Source: Candidatus Zixiibacteriota bacterium
GTDB lineage: Bacteria; Zixibacteria; MSB-5A5; GN15; JACZUZ01
Reading direction: 5' to 3'
Length of the DNA stretch: 64,000 bases
NCBI GenBank assembly: GCA_024280835.1
Contig: JAJRPJ010000008.1
Span: 1-64,000 of the forward strand
The notes under the pieces were generated by a model. The model searched no databases, had not been told where the DNA came from, and worked only from the letters and a program-made list of their open reading frames with translations. The position numbers and the translations under genes were made by a program. Numbering within the stretch: position 1 is the stretch's first letter; each line of letters begins with the position of its first letter. Shown here piece after piece: positions 53,109 to 62,750 of this stretch.

Positions 53109-54497
53109 TTATTGTGCCGTCTCTGCTGAATCAATTTGGGGAGGTTTTGTGTTCAGTCTCCCCCTGCCGAGGAAGATAAGCAGACCAGCGAGAACCAGCA
53201 ATGATAGACTTGCGACCGCGACACGATAGGGTAATTCAATTGCGAGGACATCTGAAATACTGAAAGCGCTCGCCAAGGCCGACCCGAGCGGGCCATTTGA
53301 TTGAAACAGCCAAAAGAACAACGCCCACCATAGCGGCCCAATCACTGCGGCGCTTTTACCAGTTAGTGAGTAGAGGCCGAAAAACTTGCCGAGTTCGTTT
53401 TTGGGAATCATTTCGGCGAAGTATGGGCGATGCACAGTCCAGACTCCGCCAAGAAGAACACCAGCAAAAGCGCTGAGAACCCAATACTGCCAGCGCGCAT
53501 TGGCCACGCCAAAGAGCGCCATCGAAACAATCCAACCAATTGCAATTACGATTATCAGTTTGCGTAGCGAAACCTTCACTGAGATGCGTCCGATGATGAA
53601 TGAACCGATGACCGCTGCTAGTGTCACTATCGAGAGAAAGATTGTTTTTTCGGTGTCACTAAGACCGATGACATATAAACAGAAAACTCCGATATTCAGT
53701 ATCACAGCATTGACTGCGTTCTTAATGAAAAAGTCTGCAACTAGAAAACGCATCAGGCCTGGGTATTTCTCAGCGTCACGAAGACTTTGCCACAGCGCTT
53801 TGTATGACTGACGGACTCCTGTCGGTTGTGAAGGTTTGGATTGAGATACTTTCGATATTGGTCGTTCTTTCACGAAGAGAAACAGCGGCGTTGCCAGAAC
53901 CATGAAAATTACTGCTGTGGGCAAGAAGGCCCCTGACTTTCCGCTACCGACCACAAACGGGATTTCCATGCCAAATAAATTGCCTTCGACGAAAGGCAAG
54001 ACAGCGAACAATCCGATAATCGCGCCAAGATAGCCCAGCGCCACTCCATAGCCGCTGATGAATCTGGCCTGTTTGTCATCTTCGGCGACCGAATAGAGCA
54101 ATGAATTGTAGAACACCATGCTGCCTTCATAGAAGAAATTGGAGACACCGAAAAGCAACAGGATCACAACGAAGAATGATGCAGGCAGGAAGCTGAAGCC
54201 AGCGACTGAAAGCGCGCAGGAGATTGTGAAGAGAAACAGAAAGCGTTTTTTGCGAGTTCCATGATCCGAAAGGGCTCCCAATGCAGGTGAAAGGAGCGCG
54301 ACACAGAGCATAGACAGGGCAACAGTCACATCAAATGTGTAGCCTGGTTTTCCGAGGTCGTCTACTATCCAAGGTTTGAAATACGAAGAGACGATATTCA
54401 TGGAGAATATCGTATTGGCAAAGTCATAGAGGCCCCAGCTGAGGACATCCTTTTTGAAAATCAAATGCGCAAAACGTTGTTTAGTATTCTCTGCCAT
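53109..54497 (-). CDS. UMF1/Atg22-type MFS transporter
   Basis: 462 residues from ATG 54497, 12 predicted helices. The N-terminal SWGLYDFANTIFSMNIVSSYF and ALSDHGTRKKRFLFLF are typical of the UMF1 (Atg22-like) family of major facilitators. Substrate unknown; amino acids and small peptides are suggested for relatives. Cotranscription with the PHP gene is likely. Confidence 0.9.
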   Translation of the reverse strand: MAENTKQRFAHLIFKKDVLSWGLYDFANTIFSMNIVSSYFKPWIVDDLGKPGYTFDVTVALSMLCVALLSPALGALSDHGTRKKRFLFLFTISCALSVAGFSFLPASFFVVILLLFGVSNFFYEGSMVFYNSLLYSVAEDDKQARFISGYGVALGYLGAIIGLFAVLPFVEGNLFGMEIPFVVGSGKSGAFLPTAVIFMVLATPLFLFVKERPISKVSQSKPSQPTGVRQSYKALWQSLRDAEKYPGLMRFLVADFFIKNAVNAVILNIGVFCLYVIGLSDTEKTIFLSIVTLAAVIGSFIIGRISVKVSLRKLIIVIAIGWIVSMALFGVANARWQYWVLSAFAGVLLGGVWTVHRPYFAEMIPKNELGKFFGLYSLTGKSAAVIGPLWWALFFWLFQSNGPLGSALASAFSISDVLAIELPYRVAVASLSLLVLAGLLIFLGRGRLNTKPPQIDSAETAQ

Positions 54498-54579
54498 GAG
54501 AGCATCCAAAGACAAGACCACGATTTTTAGACAATGACACCAATACACACAGTGTCAATTAGGTTGTGACGCACCTGAG

Positions 54580-56781
54580 TTAGTTGAAAAAGTTCCAGGT
54601 AATCCAATACCAACTATAGCGCCCAATGTTTGTGTATTGTTCGCGCGCTTGATATTGTGCGCTGAGCGCATTTTCAAAGATGTAATTGAAGGTGAAATCT
54701 TTGATACGAAATGAAGCGCGATAGTTCACAACAGCTTGCTGACCGAGTTGACTGCCGTCATTACCAAGATAGTCGCCAACGTAGGTCAACTCGCCATAAC
54801 CTGAGATGTGCATCTCTAGCGGACGGAAATAGAAGTCTAGTGTCAGGCCAGTGAATAGATTGTATTCAGGGGCATAGGTAGGTTGTGCGGTTGAGTCATA
54901 GTCGGCGTTGTAATAGGCCGCCGAGCCGTTCCAGTTGAGCCATGAAGTTATTGGATAACGCTGGCTGAGTGTGACACCGACAAAAGTGAAGTCTTCATTG
55001 AGTGGGCTATATAGCAAACCAGTAGTAGTCGACGATGTGCGCCAGTTAATACCGTCGACAATTTTTCCACCTGTCACCGAGAGCGCTAGTTGTTTGTCTG
55101 GTGAACCCAAACGAATTTCCGCAGCGCCAGTGTATTGTTCTTCGGGTGTGAGAGCTCCATTGCCCGATTGAAAGAGAGATTCAGTGGCCGATACTAACGA
55201 GGGCACAGGTGTTTCAAATGGTAAATCCAATTCATATTGTCTGGGGAAAACTGGCGTGACACCCAAGGCCAGAGAAAATGATCTCTTTGGAGCTACTGCA
55301 ATAAACCCGATACTCGCGCGAGGCTGAACGGCATAGCCACCTGCGCCTGTTAGCGATAACTCCCCGAATACCAAAGCGCTCCTTAGCGATTGATGATATT
55401 CTGCGTTCAGTCTTTCTTGACGTGGCGGATGAACCGCGGCGACTGGTAGTTCGACTTCAGAAAAATTATCTCCGCCTAAGCGTAACACGCCTTTCAGAGA
55501 GACTATTCCCCGATTACGCTCATTGCTACCTTGATCAAATTCAAGCTTTTCTCTGGTGCCACGTACAGTCAATGCCAACATACTGGCGTTACCACGATGA
55601 TTCCAAATGGCTTCAAAAGCATTGTCGGTTTTATCCAACTGTTGACTATAAGTCAATCCTAAAACATTTGAACCTGACTCTGAGCGTTGGTGACGAAACT
55701 CCACTGACAAGGAATTGTTTCCATCAACTATCCGCTCGACTTTGGTAATCATGTCTTGGTCTCGTCGGTCACGGTTGAATATCAACGCTAGTGATTGCGA
55801 TTTGTAAGTCAGTTCCGCATTGCGACGATAGAGACGCAATGAAGTAGTGATGCGCCAATTGTTTTTGTAAGGAGATTCTATTTCCCAAAATTGATGATTC
55901 GCATCATCGGTACCCAGCAATGTACTCAAGCTCGTCTTGCGGAATCCCAGCGCGGCTGTATAGGAAAACCCATTTGGCAATGTCTCGGAGATTATGCCTT
56001 TGGTGTAAGCATAGCCAAACGGCCCTTTTTGAACTTCCAAGCGCGATTCTGCCCGAGGGCCATCGGCGCGTAGTTTTTGCAACCAAATGCCAGCCACACC
56101 ACTTTGCCCACCTAAGAACACTGCTAATGGGCCTGTAATTGTATAGACGTCACTAACTGCGGCGGTGGGAACATCATTGAAATCAATAAGACCATCCTGC
56201 TCGGGTAAGTGCTCCAGCGGCGTCAAAGCTCGACCATCAAAGATCGGAGTTACTCGTGGACCAGTTATTCCAAAAGCCGAGACTGTGTGACGCGCGGGAG
56301 TAGTTAGATAGTCAACTGTAAAAAATGAACGGTCAGCACGAACGAAATCTCCTGCGTCATGATAATGCGAGTTGTTGATGCTTTTCTTTTGTGCTCGCTG
56401 CGAGCTAAGCGCCAGCGCCGCGGCGTACTCTGCGAAGCGAAAAGGCAGGTCTGCTCTGGCAGTGTCCATTTGTTGGGGGTTGTTAATTGAGTCAGTGATT
56501 CGGGCGGCGATTATCGCCGAGGAATCGAAGGCCACTGGAGAATTCAATACATCTTCACTAATCGAATTCTGGCTTGTATCAGTACTTGCAGTTGTAGTGT
56601 CTGAAACGATCGTCGTGTCAGCGGGAACTGCCGCTGATTGAGCGTAGCCAACAGAAAAAGACAATGCCGTAATTACCACACTAAGCAGATAGGCGCTCAA
56701 GAGAACCGTTATATGGTTTCTACGCTTACCGTTCGGTGTGCCAGTCAGATGATTTCTGCAAAATACACTGAGCGCAGACAT
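54580..56781 (-). CDS. TonB-receptor-like outer-membrane barrel
   Basis: 733 residues with a signal peptide ending near VGYAQS. A Thr/Ser/Asp-rich segment follows, then a plug-like region around residues 165-240 (GPRVTPIFDGRALTPLEHLP; DVYTITGPLAVFLGG) and a C-terminal barrel with many aromatic-ended strands, finishing YWITWNFFN. No TonB box is obvious and the plug is short, so it may be a receptor-like porin. Substrate unknown. It is 73 bases upstream of nothing coding but repeats and lies downstream of the secreted metalloprotease gene on the same strand. Confidence 0.7.
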   Translation of the reverse strand: MSALSVFCRNHLTGTPNGKRRNHITVLLSAYLLSVVITALSFSVGYAQSAAVPADTTIVSDTTTASTDTSQNSISEDVLNSPVAFDSSAIIAARITDSINNPQQMDTARADLPFRFAEYAAALALSSQRAQKKSINNSHYHDAGDFVRADRSFFTVDYLTTPARHTVSAFGITGPRVTPIFDGRALTPLEHLPEQDGLIDFNDVPTAAVSDVYTITGPLAVFLGGQSGVAGIWLQKLRADGPRAESRLEVQKGPFGYAYTKGIISETLPNGFSYTAALGFRKTSLSTLLGTDDANHQFWEIESPYKNNWRITTSLRLYRRNAELTYKSQSLALIFNRDRRDQDMITKVERIVDGNNSLSVEFRHQRSESGSNVLGLTYSQQLDKTDNAFEAIWNHRGNASMLALTVRGTREKLEFDQGSNERNRGIVSLKGVLRLGGDNFSEVELPVAAVHPPRQERLNAEYHQSLRSALVFGELSLTGAGGYAVQPRASIGFIAVAPKRSFSLALGVTPVFPRQYELDLPFETPVPSLVSATESLFQSGNGALTPEEQYTGAAEIRLGSPDKQLALSVTGGKIVDGINWRTSSTTTGLLYSPLNEDFTFVGVTLSQRYPITSWLNWNGSAAYYNADYDSTAQPTYAPEYNLFTGLTLDFYFRPLEMHISGYGELTYVGDYLGNDGSQLGQQAVVNYRASFRIKDFTFNYIFENALSAQYQAREQYTNIGRYSWYWITWNFFN

Positions 56782-56793
56782 TGTTTTTGTTCT

Positions 56794-56839
56794 CTATGTT
56801 TCTTGAGCTATGCGTTTTTTGAACTATATATTTCTTGAA
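56794..56839. repeat. 14-16 bp tandem repeat upstream of the barrel gene
   Basis: Units CTATGTTTCTTGAG / CTATGCGTTTTTTGAA / CTATATATTTCTTGAA lie in the 73-base gap between the barrel-protein start and the metalloprotease stop. Confidence 0.8.
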
Positions 56840-56854
56840 AAACATGTGTCAGAG

Positions 56855-59164
56855 TTAGCGAATGACAACAACTTTTGTGACTTCCGAGAGCGCCACTTGG
56901 CCAGAGCCATCTATGAGTTTCTCCAAAACTATATAAACACCTGAAACGACTGGCGCTCCTGATTGATTTGTTAGATCCCAAGTTACAGAAAGTTGTGTGA
57001 ATGCTGACTGGCTGACTTCTGAGAGGTTGTCACGCACGAGTTCTCCACTAGCAGTAAAGATTGAAACGGAAAATGTAATTTCATCAAGGTTAACAATCAA
57101 TGGATCGCGTAGAGCCTCAAAAATCACCTGCGAGTTTTCTGGTAGACTTGGATTTGGATAGGGAGTGCGCAACGAGAACGGTTGCGGATCTTTGAGTATC
57201 GCAGATGAACTATCCTGCAAAATAAATAGATAAGGGTACTCAACAGGCCCAAAGAAATTTTCGTAATTGGCGGGGTTAAGTGATGTTTGTGTAACTATTA
57301 ACATCACATCCGAGTAACGAGTTGGATCTGGTAGAACAAGCGCTGGAGCAATATTTGTAACACGCAGACGAAGAGTATCGGGCTGTGAGTCATTTAGACT
57401 CCCAGGAAACAAAGTGTCTATCCTGACTGTATCGTGACAAGCAAACGAATCTACGAGAGCTTGCAGAGTCGAGTTCAACACAGATTCATCAATCACAAGA
57501 TTTGTATCCACGACAACTCTGTCGAATTGCGCAGTGACTATCAACGCTGTGTCAAATTGGCTTTGTGGAATCGCTACCATCGTTAGTTGCGGCTTAACTC
57601 CCGCCAACAAAGTATTTGAGTTGACGAGAATCTCGGGTTTGAAACAACCATCCTCCACGCTCAGGACATTGTGCATGAAGACAAAGCTATTGGAATTTGA
57701 CTGCGGCAATTGAATAAGGTCTGCAAAATTGGACGTAATTAGAGGATATGAATTGACACTAAGTCCCAGTGGAATTGCTTCGACAGTACCGCTGATTGGA
57801 TTTCTCTGGAAAATGGTATCTCGAATAGTTGGGTAAGAGGCCGCCTCTTGGAAGCCGACACCAGGTGGCGCAAACTTGGCGCGTTCACCAGAGAGAGCCA
57901 GAGCGACACCGTACTCTCTAAAGGCGCGGTGAAAGTCATAGGCGCCACCAGTAAAAGATATTAGAGCCGAGTCTATCGCTGTCAGGAAATTTGGCCCTGG
58001 CGCGCCACAGCCAAGCCAAATACCGCGAACAATTTCTGGGCCGAATTTGTCAGTTAGCCAAATTGGAAAGACTCCCATTGCATATGGAAAGTCACTAGTA
58101 AATGAAAATGTTTCAAGAGACATATGCGGCGCATTGAATGGGATTCTTGATGATGCGTTAAACAAGTAGCCATAGTAATCATTGATGTCATCATATTGGT
58201 ACTCTTCCATCGAGACCGATGACATCTCAAACCAAAATTGTCTTGCAATTCCAACTTCACTTTCGAACTCGGTGGCGTCAATACCGAAATGAATAGCGTG
58301 GAAAAACTCATGCGCCGCTGTTACACGCACTGCATCAAGAGGGTCGGCGCTATAATCATTGACCGCGCTGAAATTCGGTTCGGCATAGTCATTATCTAGC
58401 AGAATATATGAAGTCCAAGATTGAGAAGTTGGGAATGTGAGATAATGTCCTGGAACAAAACTCTCTGATTTAGTAGCCCCAAAAAAAGCGCCCTTGAAAT
58501 TGACAAAATAAATATCATAGAGCGAATCGGTATTGAGCGCGGTAATAGCGATTCCATCACTCGGCGGCAAAGGATAGCCAAGGTTAGGACTACCTAGACT
58601 GGCAGGCCCAAGGATGATTGTCCACACCGAATCAAAGATATCACCTGCGGCATTGATAAAATCAGGGACACCATCGGGGCCACCAACTCCTAGTGGACCA
58701 GTGAGATCGACACCTGCGTTTTTGACGGCGCTGTCACCAGTGATATTATAGTGCAATTTGAAATGTCCGTCGGGCGAGTTGTAAGTGGCCTGCATAGTGG
58801 CGCGCTCAAATGCCGAGCTAAGGACTGAGCTAAGTTGCGGGCTGACTCGATCGGGGCCTATTGGGTTTTGATTGAGTGGGTTTTGATCGAAGTGGAGTTC
58901 AGCTAGAGATGTTCCGCACTTTATCGCTTTTTGTGGGAGAGTTGATTTATTGCCTGAAAAATCAACCCCAGTGAGACGCACATAGATTTCTTCCTGCTCG
59001 ACCTTCGACAACTTTGTAACAAAAGGATCGACAGGTTTCGGAGCGGCCAAAACTGTTTGCGAAGCAAACTGCACAAACAGCATTGAAAAAACTATGGCCA
59101 GTGTCATTCTACGAGTAATCTTGTGACTCGATTTGCGGATGATTGTCTGCGTGGATGTTTGCAT
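56855..59164 (-). CDS. MXAN_6640-type secreted metalloprotease with sorting-like tail
   Basis: 769 residues. Signal peptide (MTLAIVFSMLFVQFASQTVLA), then GVPDFINAAGDIFDSVW, YILLDNDYAEPNF and the zinc motif AAHEFFHAIHFG, as in MXAN_6640-family proteases. The C-terminal 100 residues form a FlgD/type-9-sorting-like beta domain (PYPNPSLPENSQVIFEALRD; SGVYIVLEKLID; VTKVVVIR). It is probably secreted or surface-attached and degrades proteins outside the cell. Its start codon lies in a 12-bp tandem repeat. Confidence 0.82.
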   Translation of the reverse strand: MQTSTQTIIRKSSHKITRRMTLAIVFSMLFVQFASQTVLAAPKPVDPFVTKLSKVEQEEIYVRLTGVDFSGNKSTLPQKAIKCGTSLAELHFDQNPLNQNPIGPDRVSPQLSSVLSSAFERATMQATYNSPDGHFKLHYNITGDSAVKNAGVDLTGPLGVGGPDGVPDFINAAGDIFDSVWTIILGPASLGSPNLGYPLPPSDGIAITALNTDSLYDIYFVNFKGAFFGATKSESFVPGHYLTFPTSQSWTSYILLDNDYAEPNFSAVNDYSADPLDAVRVTAAHEFFHAIHFGIDATEFESEVGIARQFWFEMSSVSMEEYQYDDINDYYGYLFNASSRIPFNAPHMSLETFSFTSDFPYAMGVFPIWLTDKFGPEIVRGIWLGCGAPGPNFLTAIDSALISFTGGAYDFHRAFREYGVALALSGERAKFAPPGVGFQEAASYPTIRDTIFQRNPISGTVEAIPLGLSVNSYPLITSNFADLIQLPQSNSNSFVFMHNVLSVEDGCFKPEILVNSNTLLAGVKPQLTMVAIPQSQFDTALIVTAQFDRVVVDTNLVIDESVLNSTLQALVDSFACHDTVRIDTLFPGSLNDSQPDTLRLRVTNIAPALVLPDPTRYSDVMLIVTQTSLNPANYENFFGPVEYPYLFILQDSSSAILKDPQPFSLRTPYPNPSLPENSQVIFEALRDPLIVNLDEITFSVSIFTASGELVRDNLSEVSQSAFTQLSVTWDLTNQSGAPVVSGVYIVLEKLIDGSGQVALSEVTKVVVIR

Positions 59165-59176
59165 GATCGTTTGCGT
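59141..59176. repeat. 12-bp tandem repeat over the metalloprotease start codon
   Basis: In gene orientation three contiguous units read ACGCAAACGATC / ATGCAAACATCC / ACGCAGACAATC. The ATG is in the middle unit, so the protein starts with a repeated QTS/QTI pattern. Positions 59165-59176, 59153-59164 and 59141-59152. Confidence 0.9.
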
Positions 59177-59211
59177 GTCCTGAGTTTAACTATCCGAATA
59201 TTGAATCTGAC

Positions 59212-59247
59212 GGATACTATTGTTTTGAAACAATACTGCTTTGAGAA
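59212..59247. repeat. Degenerate ~17-bp pair after the second PHP gene
   Basis: ATACTATTGTTTTGAAACA and ATACTGCTTTGAGAAAC are adjacent near-copies in the gap between the PHP gene and the metalloprotease gene. Similarity needs a two-base gap. Confidence 0.5.
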
Positions 59248-59252
59248 ACTAC

Positions 59253-60107
59253 TTAACGATAGCGTTCGGCGCGTTCCTGCAGGCGCTCGAAATATTCATA
59301 GGGAACCTGCATTTGACTAACTTCGCTGTGATGGTCGTTACGTCCATGATAATCACTTCCGCCGGAAATCGCCAGCCCGTGTTTTTGGGCCAACTTGCGA
59401 TAGCGCTTGCGTTGGGAGGAGCTATTGCCTGGATGGAGGACTTCAATACTGTCCAGACCAAGGCCAATTAGACGATCTAGCTCGTCTTCAGCCTTGTTGA
59501 TACCAGGATGGGCTAGCGATACAATGCCACCACATTCATGGACAAGGTCAATGGCGGCATTTGGCGAGATATTCTCTTTGTCAACAAAACCTGGTTTGCG
59601 ATAGCCGATCCAAACATTGAAAGCTTCGCTATAGGTGGCGATGGCGCCAGAGCGCAAGAGCGCATCGGCTATATGCGGACGACCAATTGGACTACCATTG
59701 GCAATTTCCAGAACACTTTCAAGAGTTATATCCAAGCCCTGCTCAACAAGTTTCTCGACCATCAAGGCCCCGCGCGTTTCACGGCGACGCTGAAACTCGG
59801 TGACAGCTATCGCAATTGGACTATCTGCGGCGATAGTATCACTGTGAAGAAAATAGGCCAACATGTGTAAATCCTCACCAAGGTCTCCCGCTGAGAGTTC
59901 GATACCTGTAATCAAGATTGCATCATCAGGCTGGAGCAATTCTCGCACTGCCACATTGCCAGCAAATGTGTCATGGTCGGTTACCGAAAATACGCTCACA
60001 CCTGAAGCCCGAACGATCTCTAACAATTCGGCGGGAGATTTCATTCCATCCGATGCGGTAGTGTGCATGTGCATGTCGATTGTCTTGGGCATAATTGTTC
60101 TAGGCAT
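59253..60107 (-). CDS. PHP-domain phosphoesterase (YciV/RNase AM-like)
   Basis: About 284 residues from ATG 60107; in-frame ATG 60116 and GTG 60134 are alternatives. Metal motifs: DMHMHTTASDG, VTDHDTFAG, ITGIELSAG, HMLAYFLH, GRPHIADALL, LAHPGI and SGGSDYHGRN. Layout and length fit the bacterial YciV family, which hydrolyses 3',5'-bisphosphate nucleosides and short oligonucleotides. It follows the formiminotransferase gene by about 30 bases or less. Confidence 0.9.
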   Translation of the reverse strand: MPRTIMPKTIDMHMHTTASDGMKSPAELLEIVRASGVSVFSVTDHDTFAGNVAVRELLQPDDAILITGIELSAGDLGEDLHMLAYFLHSDTIAADSPIAIAVTEFQRRRETRGALMVEKLVEQGLDITLESVLEIANGSPIGRPHIADALLRSGAIATYSEAFNVWIGYRKPGFVDKENISPNAAIDLVHECGGIVSLAHPGINKAEDELDRLIGLGLDSIEVLHPGNSSSQRKRYRKLAQKHGLAISGGSDYHGRNDHHSEVSQMQVPYEYFERLQERAERYR

Positions 60108-60137
60108 AGATGTCATTTCTCTGAAGTCCGACACGAG

Positions 60138-61679
60138 CTAGACTAGCGCCTTTTCGATTAGTTCACGGATTTCGGCGCTGATTTTTTGGGCCTCAGGCAT
60201 TAGTATTGCCAAACGATCGCTAATCTCCTTTTTGAACTTGGCGTCATCGAGGTCTTTGAGATTGATACGCGCATTGTAACCTGCGCCCTCTACTCCAGCC
60301 ATCGCCATCAACCCCGCCACACCAGCATCGGTGATTGAATTCGGATTGCCTTTTTCGGCAACCACTCGCGCTAGGCGCATCGCATCAAGCGAACATTCGA
60401 TTACCTGCATCGGAACCAGAGTCGCATTGCGTGAACTTTCGGCAATCGCCGCTTGACGCGCCTCGATTTGCTCATCGGAGCTCTTGGGCATTGCGAAAGC
60501 CGCCATCACACCATCGAAAGCCTGTTCGTCCTCGACTATGAGTTTGGTGAGTTTCAACCGTAGCGCATCAGCTTTGGCTGAAACTTCCAGCAATTCTTCG
60601 CGAACATCGGCGAATTTCTTTTTCTTAATACTCAATCGACAAACCATGCCAGCGAGCGCCGCAGCGAGCGCGCCAGCCGAAGCGGCCACCGAGCCACCAC
60701 CTGGGGCGGGAGAAGACGAGGCGACATCCGCATAGAAATTTGCCGAGACAGAACCTTCTGAACCAGAAGCGCCTGAGGCGACTTCTTTGAGTTTGTTTTC
60801 CAGAACTTGGTCTGGTGAGAAGTTTTCTAAACGTAAATAGAAGTCCGCAACATCCATCAGCGCCGCCTGAGGCACAAGGCCAATTAACTCCGATGATGTC
60901 ACAGCCACGCCATAGCGCTCGGCTTCGGACTTAATCATTTCAAAGACGCGAAACACTGGTGATTTGGTGTAATTCACAAGATTCATTGAAACTTGAACTT
61001 GGTTGCGCTCTGTGATTTCGAATCCTAGCGCTTTGACAAACCTCAAACCACCGCGCAAGTGACGTATTGCATCGGCGATTTTCTGCGCTATGCTCAAATC
61101 ATTAGTGCCGAGATATACATTGTAGGCCACTAGTGGAAAACGCGCCCCGATTGCAGTTGAGCCAGCTTGAAGATTCATCTTGGCTGGCCCATAGTCTGGT
61201 TTGCGGGCGGCGACTGTTTCGATTTCGTCGCGAATGCCTTCGTATTGACCGCGCCTGACTTTTGCGAGGTTTTTGCGACCTGCTGTTTTGGCGGCGTCTT
61301 CGTACATATAGACAGGAATCTGCAATTCTTTCCCAACACGCGCGCCAAGTTGATTGGCCAGAGTGACGGCATCTTCCATTGTCACTCCGTCAAGTGGAAC
61401 CAGCGGACAGACATCGGTGGCGCCCATCCGCGGATGCTCACCAGAGTGTGACTGCATATCGATTAGTTCGGCGGCCTTGGCGATTCCTCGAAAGGCAGCC
61501 TCAACGACGACATCTGGGTCAGCGGCAAAAGTTACTACTGCGCGATTATGATCGGGGTCCATCTCCTGAGCTAAGGCGTAGGCTCCCTCGACAGAAGTTA
61601 TCGCCGCGACGATTTCATCAATCACTTCAGGCCGACGGCCCTCGGAAAAATTCGGAATACATTCTATTAGTTTGCTCAT
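60138..61679 (-). CDS. ftcD: Glutamate formiminotransferase/cyclodeaminase
   Basis: 513 residues, a fusion of both activities. Formiminotransferase: MSKLIECIPNFSEGRR, MDPDHNRAVVTF, HPRMGATDVCPLVP. Cyclodeaminase: from about residue 320, SSPAPGGGSVAASAGALAAAL and a helical remainder. Transfers the formimino group from formiminoglutamate (histidine breakdown) to tetrahydrofolate and releases ammonia to give methenyl-THF. No hut genes are in the window. Confidence 0.95.
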   Translation of the reverse strand: MSKLIECIPNFSEGRRPEVIDEIVAAITSVEGAYALAQEMDPDHNRAVVTFAADPDVVVEAAFRGIAKAAELIDMQSHSGEHPRMGATDVCPLVPLDGVTMEDAVTLANQLGARVGKELQIPVYMYEDAAKTAGRKNLAKVRRGQYEGIRDEIETVAARKPDYGPAKMNLQAGSTAIGARFPLVAYNVYLGTNDLSIAQKIADAIRHLRGGLRFVKALGFEITERNQVQVSMNLVNYTKSPVFRVFEMIKSEAERYGVAVTSSELIGLVPQAALMDVADFYLRLENFSPDQVLENKLKEVASGASGSEGSVSANFYADVASSSPAPGGGSVAASAGALAAALAGMVCRLSIKKKKFADVREELLEVSAKADALRLKLTKLIVEDEQAFDGVMAAFAMPKSSDEQIEARQAAIAESSRNATLVPMQVIECSLDAMRLARVVAEKGNPNSITDAGVAGLMAMAGVEGAGYNARINLKDLDDAKFKKEISDRLAILMPEAQKISAEIRELIEKALV

Positions 61680-61733
61680 AGTGACTCTACTGGTAATCTT
61701 GTAATTGTTTTTCTGTGTCTATTTACAGTGAAA

Positions 61734-62750
61734 TTATAGTTTCTTTTTCTGTAGACCTTTGAGGCCCCAGGCCAAGAGTGGGATTGTGATTTCATGATGG
61801 CCAATGAACTCAAAGCCAGCGCCGGTTTTTTGGGTGGGGCGTTGTACCACGTTTTGGGTTGGACGGTAACTGCGAATCATATCAAAGTTTGCAGTTACTA
61901 TCTTGCCGCTATTTTTTTTGAGTGTCTTTTGTGATGAACTAATATTTCGCGCCACAGTCAAGGCTTTGAGAAACACTTCAGGCAAGAGCGCTGTTGAACC
62001 GACATTGATCATCACTCCACCTTTGTCTGCGTTTTGAGCGACAGCCGCTAGAAGACGAAAATCATGGTGTGAGCTTTCGCCAACTAATGCTCCTGAAAAA
62101 CTTGGTTGTTGCGCAACAATATCAGAGCCAATTCCAACATGCACAGTCGCTGGCAATCCTAATCTCGCCGCTTCAGCAAAAATTGAAAGCTTTGCATTCT
62201 TGGCTTTCTTGCGTCGAATCAACTCGCCTGTGGCCTGCCCTAAACCGCATTTTAGTTCGGCGGTTAAGTCCAAAACCTCACGAAATAAATCACCTGTTTC
62301 TTGGGCCATACCGAAACTGCCATCATTGAGACCGCTTTGGACATCCTCGCTGGTGCCACCCCAGAAGGCTAGTTCCAAGTCATGTATCACACCTGCGCCA
62401 TTGAATGAAACGCCAGTGATTATTCTGCGGCGCATCAGATCAATGATAATTGGACTCAAGCCAACTTTAATGACATGCGCACCCATCATCCAATGAAACG
62501 GCAATCCTTTGGCGCGTGCGGCCAGCGCCAGTTTGATGAAACGTCTTAAATCAGCAGACTTTAGTTGATTTGGTAGTGACTCAAAAAAACGCTCCGCTCC
62601 GCTGGCGCCAAGAGGTTTGGCCATATCGGCGACTTTGACTTTATTGGCTCTTGAACGAATTGGACGAGTCTTAATCAGCCTCAAGTCTGTTGGCTTGAGA
62701 GACGGATTGTTCGTCTTGGCGGTTTTGCTAATTGACTTTTTTCGTGACAT
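61734..62750 (-). CDS. Deoxyhypusine synthase-like protein
   Basis: 338 residues. NAD-dependent-fold segments resembling deoxyhypusine synthase: GLPFHWMMGAHVIKVGLSP, TGVSFNGAGVIHDLELAFWG, SEDVQSGLNDGSFGMAQETG, and TVHVGIGSDIVAQQP. A basic N-terminal tail is additional. Bacteria have no eIF5A, so relatives probably act in polyamine (homospermidine-type) chemistry or on an unknown target; that is inference. The ATG shares its first base with the TAA of the DUF3108 gene (TAATG), so the two are translationally coupled. Confidence 0.8.
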   Translation of the reverse strand: MSRKKSISKTAKTNNPSLKPTDLRLIKTRPIRSRANKVKVADMAKPLGASGAERFFESLPNQLKSADLRRFIKLALAARAKGLPFHWMMGAHVIKVGLSPIIIDLMRRRIITGVSFNGAGVIHDLELAFWGGTSEDVQSGLNDGSFGMAQETGDLFREVLDLTAELKCGLGQATGELIRRKKAKNAKLSIFAEAARLGLPATVHVGIGSDIVAQQPSFSGALVGESSHHDFRLLAAVAQNADKGGVMINVGSTALLPEVFLKALTVARNISSSQKTLKKNSGKIVTANFDMIRSYRPTQNVVQRPTQKTGAGFEFIGHHEITIPLLAWGLKGLQKKKL

